NCBI RefSeq assembly: GCF_030147005.1
Contig: NZ_JASLAW010000241.1
Coordinates: 1 to 26,354 of the forward strand
Direction of reading: 5' to 3'
DNA from: Pseudomonas sp.
Lineage (GTDB): Bacteria; Pseudomonadota; Gammaproteobacteria; Pseudomonadales; Pseudomonadaceae
DNA: 26,354 nt
Made by a program: the position numbers and the translations under genes
The notes under the pieces: model-generated
The model's database searches: none
Seen by the model: the letters and a program-made list of their open reading frames with translations, nothing else
What the model was told of the DNA's origin: nothing
In this document: positions 15,205 to 22,062 of the stretch, in pieces
Layout: each line of letters starts with the position of its first letter
How positions within the stretch are numbered: the stretch's first letter is position 1

Positions 15205-15286
15205 AAGACCATTAGGAGTAAAACAAGGGCACACAGTCCGTCGGTACCCAGGTCGACGCGTCACTTGGGGGAGATGTCGCGCCGAC
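15169..15286 (-). ncRNA. rgsA: Small regulatory RNA RgsA
   Basis: In this 436-base gene-free gap the minus strand carries an RNA of about 118 bases with a strong terminator at its 3' end and a sigma-S-like -10 box in front. The 5' part can fold as TGTCG-gcg-CGACA (15287-15275). The middle, complementary to 15209-15228, pairs with the acpP ribosome site. From established knowledge, rgsA (PA2958.1) in P. aeruginosa lies beside the tatD homologue PA2959 and the PA2957 TetR gene; it is an RpoS- and Gac-dependent RNA of similar size that affects fis and acpP. Identification rests on position, size, terminator and acpP complementarity, not on an alignment. The 5' end is estimated to within a few bases. 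Confidence 0.82.
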
Positions 15287-15292
15287 ACTTGA

Positions 15293-15298
15293 AGTATT
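15293..15298 (-). promoter_or_regulatory. Probable sigma-S -10 element of rgsA
   Basis: Minus-strand CAATACT (core AATACT at 15298-15293) resembles the sigma-S -10 consensus CTATACT, and no clear -35 is seen, as expected for sigma-S promoters. It would place the transcript start near 15286. The upstream minus-strand sequence from 15299 to about 15350 is AT-rich. Confidence 0.55.
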
Positions 15299-15473
15299 GA
15301 TCACTATCCAATTCAGTCCAGTCTCAATTGATCGTTTTTTAAACAGATTTGGAATACGCCTTCTTCGCTTTGAACATGATGCGCAGGTTCAAAGAGTGCG
15401 TCTTGTTTCTGACTCATTTCGCTGAAATCGTTGGCGTACTGAAAGTAAAGTGCGTAACCGGTTCACATAGGCG

Positions 15474-15502
15474 TTGCCCAACGACCGTTCAGTCGGGATA
15501 AT
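15474..15502 (+). promoter_or_regulatory. Candidate promoter of the TetR-family gene
   Basis: TTGCCC (15474-15479) and GATAAT (15497-15502) with a 17-base spacer, giving a start near 15509 and a leader of about 77 bases. Each box differs from consensus at one or two positions. This is the best promoter match in the gap. Confidence 0.5.
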
Positions 15503-15585
15503 CCCACGCATCGGGTAAATCGTATCGCCACGTATCTGTGGCGTGCGTAACCCTCCCTATTCCGACCTTTGCAGACCTCTTCCTC

Positions 15586-16251
15586 ATGCATAAAGAACCC
15601 CGTAAGGTCCGTGAGTTTCGCCGCCGTGAGCAGGAAATTCTCGACACCGCGCTCAAATTGTTCCTCGAACAAGGCGAAGACAGCGTCACCGTTGAGATGA
15701 TCGCGGATGCCGTGGGCATCGGCAAAGGCACGATCTACAAGCACTTCAAGTCCAAGGCCGAGATTTACCTGCGCCTGATGCTCGACTACGAGCGTGACTT
15801 GAACGAGCTGCTGCATTCGGCCGATGTCGACAAGGACAAAGAAGCCTTGTCCCGGGCCTATTTTGAGTTCCGCATGCGCGATCCGCAGCGCTACCGCCTG
15901 TTCGACCGCCTGGAAGAAAAGGTCGTCAAGGGCCATCAAGTGCCGGAAATGGTCGAGGAACTGCACAAGATCCGCGCCTCCAACTTTGAACGCCTGACCT
16001 TGTTGATCAAGGGGCGTATCAGTGAAGGCAAGCTCGAGGACGTGCCACCTTACTTCCATTACTGCGCCGCCTGGGCACTGGTGCATGGCGCCGTGGCGCT
16101 GTATCACTCGCCCTTCTGGAGCAATGTGCTGGAAGATCAGGAAGGCTTCTTTCAGTTCCTGATGGATATTGGCGTGCGCATGGGCAACAAGCGCAAGCAC
16201 AGCAGTGAACTGCCTGGTCCTGAAAAAAGCAGCGAAGCCCCAGCCGCCTGA
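15586..16251 (+). CDS. TetR/AcrR-family transcriptional regulator
   Basis: A 221-residue regulator with an N-terminal helix-turn-helix at about residues 35-58 (VTVEMIADAVGIGKGTIYKHF) and a helical effector domain. It appears to be the counterpart of P. aeruginosa PA2957, judged by the opening MHKEPRKVREFRRREQEIL and by its place next to tatD/rgsA. The ligand and targets are unknown to me. I chose the ATG at 15586 because it gives that conserved opening; an in-frame GTG at 15538 is possible. No obvious Shine-Dalgarno site precedes the ATG. Confidence 0.9.
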   Translation: MHKEPRKVREFRRREQEILDTALKLFLEQGEDSVTVEMIADAVGIGKGTIYKHFKSKAEIYLRLMLDYERDLNELLHSADVDKDKEALSRAYFEFRMRDPQRYRLFDRLEEKVVKGHQVPEMVEELHKIRASNFERLTLLIKGRISEGKLEDVPPYFHYCAAWALVHGAVALYHSPFWSNVLEDQEGFFQFLMDIGVRMGNKRKHSSELPGPEKSSEAPAA

Positions 16252-16332
16252 GTCATTCGCTATGGTGATGACGTAATGAATTACTGCCAGGCGCAATACC
16301 CTAGGAATATACTCAGGCAAGGATCTTGCTAA

Positions 16333-16354
16333 AAGCTGATTTATAGGTCAGCTT
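16333..16354. promoter_or_regulatory. Inverted repeat upstream of moaA-like gene
   Basis: AAGCTGA (16333-16339) and TCAGCTT (16348-16354) form a perfect 7-base inverted repeat around an AT-rich centre, 35 bases before the moaA-like start. It could be an operator or a leader hairpin; no T-run follows. A TATACT box lies at 16308-16313. Confidence 0.4.
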
Positions 16355-16389
16355 CTAGTGCGCCGAAATATCCTCTGCCGGAGTGCTTC

Positions 16390-17358
16390 ATGATCGTTGA
16401 TCGTCAAGGCAGGCGTTTTCGCAATTTGCGGATCAGCCTGACCTCAGCCTGCAATTACGCCTGTACCTACTGCGTGCCCAACGGCAAGCGGCTGGTGGCT
16501 GCCCAGGATGAGCTTTCGGCCCAAGCCATGGCGCGAGGCGTGGCTTACCTGATCGAAGCGGCCGGCATCGAGCGCCTGCGTATCACCGGTGGCGAGCCGC
16601 TGGTGAGCCCAAAGCTGGAAGCCTTCATGGGCGCCGTGGGGCAAATGGGGCTCAGCGATATCAGCCTGACCACCAACGGCCAGTTGCTGGCGCGTAAGCT
16701 GCCGCTGCTGGTGGACGCGGGTATCCGGCGCATCAACGTTTCCCTCGATACCCTGGATGCCCACGCCTTCCGCAGCATCGCCCGCGGTGGCTACCTCGCC
16801 ACTGTACTCGACGGCATGGACCAGGCCCGCGCGGCCGGGATCAAGATCAAGGTCAATATGGTGCCCTTGCGCGGCCAGAACCTGGACCAGGTAATGCCGT
16901 TGCTCGATTACTGCCTGGAGCGGGGCTACGAGCTGCGCTTTATCGAATTGATGCGCATGGGGCACTTGGCGAAAGACTCCAACGCGTTCCTGCAACAATT
17001 CGTCAGCCTGCAACAACTGCTCAGCCTGATCGGCGAACACCATGAATACCTGCAAGCCAATGCGCCTGTTGACGCTACGGCCGTGCGCTATGAAGTGCCG
17101 GGCAAGGGCTTCTTTGGGGTGATCGCCAATGAAAGCGTGCCGTTCTGCCGCACCTGCTCGCGATTGCGTCTGTCCTCTACGGGTTGGTTGCATGGTTGCC
17201 TGTCTTCGAGCAATCGTCACTACGTCGGCGAACTGCTGGACAAGCCGCGTCACCAGGCACTGCCGGCGCTGCAAGGGCTGCTGGTGAAGGCTCTGGGCGA
17301 CAAGCAGGAAGTGGCGTTCTCCGGCGGCGCAACGGTCATGAAGATCATTGGCGGCTGA
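16390..17358 (+). CDS. moaA: MoaA-type radical SAM enzyme (GTP 3',8-cyclase)
   Basis: Radical SAM enzyme of 322 residues for the first step of molybdenum-cofactor synthesis, turning GTP into 3',8-cyclo-GTP. The SAM cluster motif is C21-x3-C25-x2-C28 in SACNYACTYC, GGEP is at 67-70, the second cluster is C253-x2-C256-x13-C270, and the protein ends in KIIGG, keeping the terminal Gly-Gly needed in MoaA. It stands alone, not with moaB-E. Pseudomonads usually have two moaA copies (moaA1 and moaA2 in P. aeruginosa). A divergent function within the radical SAM family cannot be excluded, but all MoaA hallmarks are present. Confidence 0.85.
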   Translation: MIVDRQGRRFRNLRISLTSACNYACTYCVPNGKRLVAAQDELSAQAMARGVAYLIEAAGIERLRITGGEPLVSPKLEAFMGAVGQMGLSDISLTTNGQLLARKLPLLVDAGIRRINVSLDTLDAHAFRSIARGGYLATVLDGMDQARAAGIKIKVNMVPLRGQNLDQVMPLLDYCLERGYELRFIELMRMGHLAKDSNAFLQQFVSLQQLLSLIGEHHEYLQANAPVDATAVRYEVPGKGFFGVIANESVPFCRTCSRLRLSSTGWLHGCLSSSNRHYVGELLDKPRHQALPALQGLLVKALGDKQEVAFSGGATVMKIIGG

Positions 17359-17477
17359 CGCGCTTTCCCGCTTCACGCACAACGCCACCTTTAGTTGTGC
17401 ACCGTTCCTGAATGGCGCGGATTCTGCATTACCTGCCCATTCGCCGGTTTTCCGTCACCGGCTTTTGGAGAAATAGG

Positions 17478-18083
17478 ATGCGTAGTCTGGTTTTGTTGCT
17501 GGCGTCGTTGGCACTCGGTGGTTGCATGACCGTCAGTGATATGGCCGAAGGCACCCGCTATCAGATGAGCGACGCCGGCTTGCTCGACCACAGTGATACG
17601 CGCCGTACCGCGTCGATCCGTGTGCAGCCGGACTCCTTCATCTTTATTGCCCAGGGCGCTTTCGTGCCGCCCGGCAGCGCTTATCCGCGACCGAACGTGG
17701 TGGCGGAGGAGGCCTTCAACGGCTTCGTCGAATATTTCCCCATGGTGCGTCGCGCCCGTCAGCCCGAGGGCCTCGAGCAGGCCATGGCCGAGGCTCGCGC
17801 GGCGGGGGCGCACTACTTGCTGTATTGCCGTTTTGCGGCAGCCGATGACCGTATTGGCAACGCCGATGAGTGGACCGACCAGCAAGCCCTGGACCGCCTT
17901 GGCCTGGACAGTGGCGTCATCCAAATCATGTTGATCGAGACCAGTACCCAGTATTTGATTGATACTGCACGTATTCGCAGTCGTGGCGGTTTACTGACGT
18001 TCCACGACAATTCGCCACAAGATCTGATTGCCCGGCCCCTGGCCCAGTACGCCCGAGGCTTGCTCGGGATGAGCAATCAGTAA
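17478..18083 (+). CDS. Predicted lipoprotein, DUF4823 family
   Basis: A 201-residue protein with a lipoprotein signal peptide: basic MR, a hydrophobic run, and lipobox LGGC with lipidated C16. Aspartate is not at +2 (M17), which favours outer-membrane sorting. The mature part matches my memory of the DUF4823 family (TRRTASIRVQPDSFIFIAQGAF... and YLLYCRF). No catalytic motif is visible. The start at 17478 is set by GGAG at 17467-17470 and by the signal peptide; the open frame extends upstream to 17412 but would put 22 residues before the signal. DUF1285 follows after 16 bases, so the two are likely co-transcribed. Confidence 0.85.
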   Translation: MRSLVLLLASLALGGCMTVSDMAEGTRYQMSDAGLLDHSDTRRTASIRVQPDSFIFIAQGAFVPPGSAYPRPNVVAEEAFNGFVEYFPMVRRARQPEGLEQAMAEARAAGAHYLLYCRFAAADDRIGNADEWTDQQALDRLGLDSGVIQIMLIETSTQYLIDTARIRSRGGLLTFHDNSPQDLIARPLAQYARGLLGMSNQ

Positions 18084-18099
18084 GCCTGAGGAGACCCCC

Positions 18100-18660
18100 A
18101 TGACCGATACCGCCAAGGCCAATGATCTATTGGCGCAACTGCCCAAAGGTAAAGGGCCGGCGCCGGTGCATCTGTGGAACCCGGATTTCTGCGGCCATAT
18201 CGACATGCGCATCGCCCGAGACGGCACTTGGTTTTATCAGGGCACGCCGATTGGGCGCAAACCCATGGTCAAGTTGTTCTCCAACATCATCCGCCGCGAT
18301 GGCGATGATTATTTCCTGGTGACGCCCGTGGAAAAGGTCGGCATCAGCGTCGATGACGCGCCGTTCGTTGCCGTCACGCTCGATGTGCAGGGGCAGGGCG
18401 AAAGCCAGGTGTTGCGTTTTACCAGCAACGTCGATGAACAGATCGAAGCCGGCCCTGAACACCCTCTGCGGGTGGTGATCGATCCGCTGACCGAGGAACC
18501 GGCACCATACCTGCGGGTGCGCGGCAACCTCGAAGCCTTGGTGCACCGTAATGTGTTCTATCAATTGGTCGAGCTGGCCGTGAGCCGCCCGATCAACGGT
18601 CAGAACTGGCTTGGCGTATGGAGCAGCGGGGAGTTCTTCCCAATTGGCCTTGAGCCCTGA
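18100..18660 (+). CDS. DUF1285 domain protein
   Basis: A 186-residue soluble protein of the conserved DUF1285 family, recognised from its VHLWNPDFCGHIDMRIARDGTWFYQGTPIGRKPMV opening (motif positions about 21-55) and LVTPVEKVGI. No signal peptide or membrane segment. The function is unknown to me. A strong ribosome site GAGGAG at 18088-18093 precedes the ATG. It follows the lipoprotein gene closely, suggesting a two-gene unit, and is separated from the next operon by 71 bases that hold that operon's candidate promoter. Confidence 0.87.
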   Translation: MTDTAKANDLLAQLPKGKGPAPVHLWNPDFCGHIDMRIARDGTWFYQGTPIGRKPMVKLFSNIIRRDGDDYFLVTPVEKVGISVDDAPFVAVTLDVQGQGESQVLRFTSNVDEQIEAGPEHPLRVVIDPLTEEPAPYLRVRGNLEALVHRNVFYQLVELAVSRPINGQNWLGVWSSGEFFPIGLEP

Positions 18661-18694
18661 AGCCGGGTTTTTTGATTTTCCTGAAATAATTCGC

Positions 18695-18724
18695 TTGCCG
18701 GAAACAGCGGCTTTCGGTTATCAA
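18695..18724 (+). promoter_or_regulatory. Candidate promoter of the GntR-glycohydrolase-permease-kinase operon
   Basis: TTGCCG (18695-18700) and TATCAA (18719-18724) with 18-base spacing. Transcription would start about 18731, at or next to the GntR ATG (18732), fitting the lack of a Shine-Dalgarno site. The -10 box matches consensus at only 4 of 6 positions. Confidence 0.4.
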
Positions 18725-18727
18725 TTT

Positions 18728-18747
18728 GAACATGATTAGACATGTTC
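18728..18747. promoter_or_regulatory. Inverted repeat over the GntR start codon, putative operator
   Basis: GAACATG (18728-18734) and CATGTTC (18741-18747) are a perfect 7-base inverted repeat with a 6-base centre (attaga). It covers the predicted transcription start and the first codons of the regulator, where a bound GntR dimer would block initiation. The repeat is seen; the operator role is inferred. Confidence 0.55.
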
Positions 18748-19445
18748 GATTCGATAAGAAAAAACGCGTCGTCGACGAACTCATCCGCCGTATCGAGGGT
18801 GGGGTGATAGCCGACGGTTTCCTGTTGCCAGGTGAGCATCAACTGGCCGAAGAGTTTGCGGTCAGTCGGGGCACGCTGCGCGAAGCGCTGGCTGAGCTTA
18901 AGCGCCGCAACTACATCGCTACCCAAAGCGGTGTCGGCTCTATCGTCACGTTTGACGGCATGGGGCTCGACCAGCGCCACGGCTGGGCCCAGGCCCTGGC
19001 GGACACCGGCGCCAAGGTCAGCACTGAGGTGCTGCGCTTCGAAGCGGTGACCCGCCCGGACCTGTTCAGCCGTTTCGGCAGCGAGCAGTTCATTGCTCTG
19101 GACCGCCTCCGACGCACGGCCGACGGTACAGCTGTGTCGCTGGAGCGTTCGCTGATGCCGGCTACCGGAGACCTGGAAAGCCTGCCCCGCATCGGCCTGA
19201 TCGACAATTCCCTGACCATTACCCTGGCGGCCTACGGCTATGTGGGCGCCGCCGGTGACCAATGGATCGGCGCCGAGGCCCTGAGCGATGGCGACGCCCA
19301 ATTGCTCGGACGTTCGACCGGCACGGTATTTCTCAAGGCCTCGCGCACAACTTATGACCGTCGTGAGCGTTTCATGGAGCATGTCGAAAGCCTGCTCGAC
19401 CCACTGCATTTTCGTTTGCACCTGCAATTCGGGGCGTCCAAATGA
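18732..19445 (+). CDS. GntR-family regulator with UTRA domain (HutC/YegW-like)
   Basis: A 237-residue regulator. A winged helix-turn-helix occupies about residues 10-72 (PGEHQLAEEFAVSRGTLREALAELKRRNYI is the recognition region) and a UTRA ligand-binding domain follows (about 80-235), the HutC subfamily layout whose members sense the substrate of their own operon. The ATG at 18732 gives the expected short arm before the HTH. The stop overlaps the start of the glycohydrolase gene (ATGA), so the regulator is first gene of its own operon and probably represses it. E. coli YegW, of the yegTUVW set, is the closest functional parallel I can name. Confidence 0.88.
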   Translation: MIRHVRFDKKKRVVDELIRRIEGGVIADGFLLPGEHQLAEEFAVSRGTLREALAELKRRNYIATQSGVGSIVTFDGMGLDQRHGWAQALADTGAKVSTEVLRFEAVTRPDLFSRFGSEQFIALDRLRRTADGTAVSLERSLMPATGDLESLPRIGLIDNSLTITLAAYGYVGAAGDQWIGAEALSDGDAQLLGRSTGTVFLKASRTTYDRRERFMEHVESLLDPLHFRLHLQFGASK

Positions 19446-20443
19446 CTGCTGAAACTCGCGCGCTTGGCGCTTTTTATGGCTTGGCCCTGGGCGATGCGCT
19501 GGGCATGCCCACCCAATCCTTGAGCCGTGAACAAGTCCGGCAGCGCTTTGGGGCCATCACCGCCCTGGAAGAGGCCGGCCCCGACCAACCCATTGCGCCG
19601 AACATGCCTGCCGGCTCCATCACCGATGACACCGAACAGGCGATCCTGGTCGCTGAGTTGCTCGTGCAAGGCCATGGCACAATCGAACCCCGCGTGCTCG
19701 CCCAACGCCTGATCGACTGGGAGGCGGCCATGCGCGCCAAGGGCTCCCAGGACCTGCTCGGGCCGTCCACCAAGCGCGCTATCGACATGATCCTTGCGGG
19801 GCACACCCCGGAAGAATCAGGGCGCTACGGCACCACCAATGGCGCGGCCATGCGCATCACGCCGGTGGGCATTGCCGCCGATGTCAGCGAGCCGGCGCAC
19901 TTTATTCAGGCAGTGATTCAGGCCTGTCAGGTCACCCATAACACCAGCCTGGGCATTGCCAGCGCGGCGGCGGTTGCGGCGGTTGTTTCAGCCGGTATCA
20001 ACGGCGTGGACCTGGGCGAAGCGCTGAACATCGGCACTCAGGTTGCGCAACAGGCGGAACACCACGGCCACTGGATTGCCGGCGGACGCATGTCCACGCG
20101 CATCAGCTGGGCGCGCACCCTGAGCGTCGGCAGCGGCGACACCGCCCTGTTCACTGACTTGCTCTATGAATTGATCGGGACTTCCGTTGCCTCCCAAGAG
20201 TCGGTGGTGGTGTCGTTCGCCCTCGCGCAGCAAGTGGCGTCGGGTGACATGAACGCCTTCGAGGCGCTGTGCCTGGCTGCCAGCCTGGGGGGCGATACCG
20301 ACACCATCGCCGCAATCCTCGGCGCCATGCTCGGTGCCTGTTTAGGGATGCAGTGCTGGCCGCAAGAAATGCTCGAGCAGGTCAAGCGCGTGAATGGCCT
20401 GAACCTGCAACCGCTGGTTCAAGGATTGCTCGCATTGCGTTGA
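19442..20443 (+). CDS. ADP-ribosylglycohydrolase-family protein (YegU-like)
   Basis: A 333-residue all-helical dinuclear-magnesium hydrolase of the ARH/DraG fold. Metal-binding motifs are present: TDDTE at 61-65 and GGDTDT at 283-288, with GLALGDALG near 14-21 and THNTS at 165-169. Family members cut N-glycosidic bonds to ribose (ADP-ribosyl-arginine, ADP-ribosyl-serine, dinitrogenase reductase modification), but nitrogenase regulation is unlikely here because no nif gene is near. Placement between a UTRA regulator, a nucleobase-type permease and a sugar kinase suggests hydrolysis of a small imported nucleoside-like compound. Its start overlaps the GntR stop (ATGA). The substrate is unknown. 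Confidence 0.87.
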   Translation: MTAETRALGAFYGLALGDALGMPTQSLSREQVRQRFGAITALEEAGPDQPIAPNMPAGSITDDTEQAILVAELLVQGHGTIEPRVLAQRLIDWEAAMRAKGSQDLLGPSTKRAIDMILAGHTPEESGRYGTTNGAAMRITPVGIAADVSEPAHFIQAVIQACQVTHNTSLGIASAAAVAAVVSAGINGVDLGEALNIGTQVAQQAEHHGHWIAGGRMSTRISWARTLSVGSGDTALFTDLLYELIGTSVASQESVVVSFALAQQVASGDMNAFEALCLAASLGGDTDTIAAILGAMLGACLGMQCWPQEMLEQVKRVNGLNLQPLVQGLLALR

Positions 20444-20473
20444 ACACCAGAGTGCTGAATGCGGGAGCTGGCT

Positions 20474-20527
20474 TGCCTGCGATGCGATGGCCCAGTCAAC
20501 CAGACTGGAATGCCTCTGTCGCAGGCA
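20474..20527. repeat. Degenerate REP-like hairpin between glycohydrolase and permease genes
   Basis: TGCCTGCGA (20474-20482) pairs with TCGCAGGCA (20519-20527), and CCAGTC (20492-20497) with GACTGG (20503-20508) inside. The left flank GCGGGAGCTGGCTTGCC resembles the REPIN arms elsewhere in the window but has diverged. It sits in the operon 69 bases before the permease start and could lower or separate downstream expression. Confidence 0.7.
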
Positions 20528-20595
20528 TTTGTCCTATTCGCATCAGCCATTGAAGCGTTGCTACACCCATAACAATACAGGCAGGAGCCCCCCAC

Positions 20596-22062
20596 ATGAG
20601 CAGCACCTCTTCCGGTCAAAGCGCCGGGCAATTGGAAACGCGTGGCATCGAACCCGTCCCGGAGGCCGAATGCAACGGGCATCCGCTGCAGCTGTTCTGG
20701 GTATGGTTCGCCGCCAATATCAGCATCCTCGGCTTGCCGCTGGGCGCCACGCTGGTGGCGTTTCGTGGCCTGGCGATCTGGCAGGCGATCATCGTTGCGA
20801 TCCTTGGCGCGGCCGGCTCCTTCGCGGTCGTGGGCATCATCTCCATCGCCGGTCGCCGTGGCCGTGCGCCCAGCCTGACCTTGTCCCGCGCCATCTTCGG
20901 CGTACGCGGCAATATCGGGCCGACCCTGGTGTCGCTGATGTCGCGCCTGGGCTGGGAAACGGTCAACACCACCACGGCCGCCTTTGTGTTGCTGTCGCTG
21001 TGCTCGATTCTGTTCGGCTCCCCGGTTGAGGCGAAAAGCGCACCGTTGCTCACCCTGATTTTCATCGCCCTCTTCGTGCTGCTGACCTTGGCCGTTTCCG
21101 GCCTGGGCCATGCCACCTTGCTGGTGATCCAGAAATGGGCGACCTACGTGTTCGGCGCCCTGAATATTCTGGTGGGCGGCTTTCTCTGCGCCACCATCGA
21201 CTGGAGCGCGGTATTCAATGCCACCCCGGCGCCGCTGAGCGCCATGATCATCGGCATCGGCACCATGGCGGCCGGCACCGGCATCGGTTGGGCCAATGCC
21301 GGTGCCGATATGTCGCGCTACCAGCACCGCAGCGTCAAGGCTGTGCGGCTGGTGGCCTCCGCCGCGTTCGGTGCGGGCATTCCGCTGGTGTTGCTGATCA
21401 CCCTCGGCGGCCTGCTGTCGGTGGGTAACAACGACCTGGCCTCGGCCACGGACCCGATCATTGCGATCCGCGACATGCTGCCAACCTGGATGGCGGTGCC
21501 GTACCTGATCACCGCATTCGGCGGGCTGCTGTTGTCGAACAACCTGTCGGTGTATTCGGCCGGCCTCACCACGCTGACCCTCGGCCTGAAGGTCAAGCGC
21601 GTGCATGCGGTGATCGTCGATATCGTGGCGATTTTTGCCGGCTCCATTTATTTCATGCTGATCGCCGACAGTTTCTACGGTCCGTTCATTACCTTCATCT
21701 CGTTGCTGGCGGTGCCGATCACTGCCTGGGTGGGGATTTTCGTGGTCGACCTGATCCATCGTCAATACTACAGTCCCACGGATCTGTTGGATGTCAGTCC
21801 GAGCAGCGCCTATTGGTATCGCGGCGGTGTAGAGTGGCGCGCATTCGGCGCCTGGGCACTGGCCATCGTGCTGGGTTTCAGCTTCACCACCATCGGCACC
21901 ACCGCCGAAAACATTTGGTTCGCCGGACCGTTGTCCGACTCCTGGCTGGGCCACAACGGTCTTGGCTGGATCGTCACCTTCCTCGTGGCCGGCGGGGTGT
22001 ATGCCGTACTGGGCGGCGCTGCCGATCGACGTCCGGCGCTAGTTGAGAGCCCCCATGTCTAG
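20596..22062 (+). CDS. NCS1-family permease (cytosine/purine/allantoin type)
   Basis: A 488-residue inner-membrane transporter with about 12 hydrophobic helices, starting near residue 35 after a polar tail. NCS1 hallmarks are NISILGLPLGATLVAF in helix 1, SRAIFGVRGN and the GWETVNT segment around helix 3, and GIGWANAGADMSRYQ mid-protein. The family imports nucleobases, hydantoins, allantoin or related compounds, usually with a cation. The ribosome site AGGAG (20583-20587) is good. It overlaps the kinase start by 8 bases. In the parallel E. coli set the transporter YegT is an unrelated MFS nucleoside carrier, so the substrate here may be a nucleoside-like compound rather than a free base. Confidence 0.9.
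   Translation: MSSTSSGQSAGQLETRGIEPVPEAECNGHPLQLFWVWFAANISILGLPLGATLVAFRGLAIWQAIIVAILGAAGSFAVVGIISIAGRRGRAPSLTLSRAIFGVRGNIGPTLVSLMSRLGWETVNTTTAAFVLLSLCSILFGSPVEAKSAPLLTLIFIALFVLLTLAVSGLGHATLLVIQKWATYVFGALNILVGGFLCATIDWSAVFNATPAPLSAMIIGIGTMAAGTGIGWANAGADMSRYQHRSVKAVRLVASAAFGAGIPLVLLITLGGLLSVGNNDLASATDPIIAIRDMLPTWMAVPYLITAFGGLLLSNNLSVYSAGLTTLTLGLKVKRVHAVIVDIVAIFAGSIYFMLIADSFYGPFITFISLLAVPITAWVGIFVVDLIHRQYYSPTDLLDVSPSSAYWYRGGVEWRAFGAWALAIVLGFSFTTIGTTAENIWFAGPLSDSWLGHNGLGWIVTFLVAGGVYAVLGGAADRRPALVESPHV

Noticed and set aside
18650..18680. Terminator after the DUF1285 gene (GGG followed by TTTTTT)
   Set aside because: The T-run is present but no stem longer than about three pairs can be drawn in front of it.
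19442..20443. DraG-like nitrogenase-reactivating glycohydrolase
   Set aside because: Only the fold is shared; no nitrogenase genes are near and the operon points to small-molecule metabolism.
20419..21954. 511-residue open frame on the minus strand opposite the permease
   Set aside because: Its translation is rich in His, Gln, Arg and Gly with no domain, the pattern of a shadow frame over a GC-rich membrane-protein gene.
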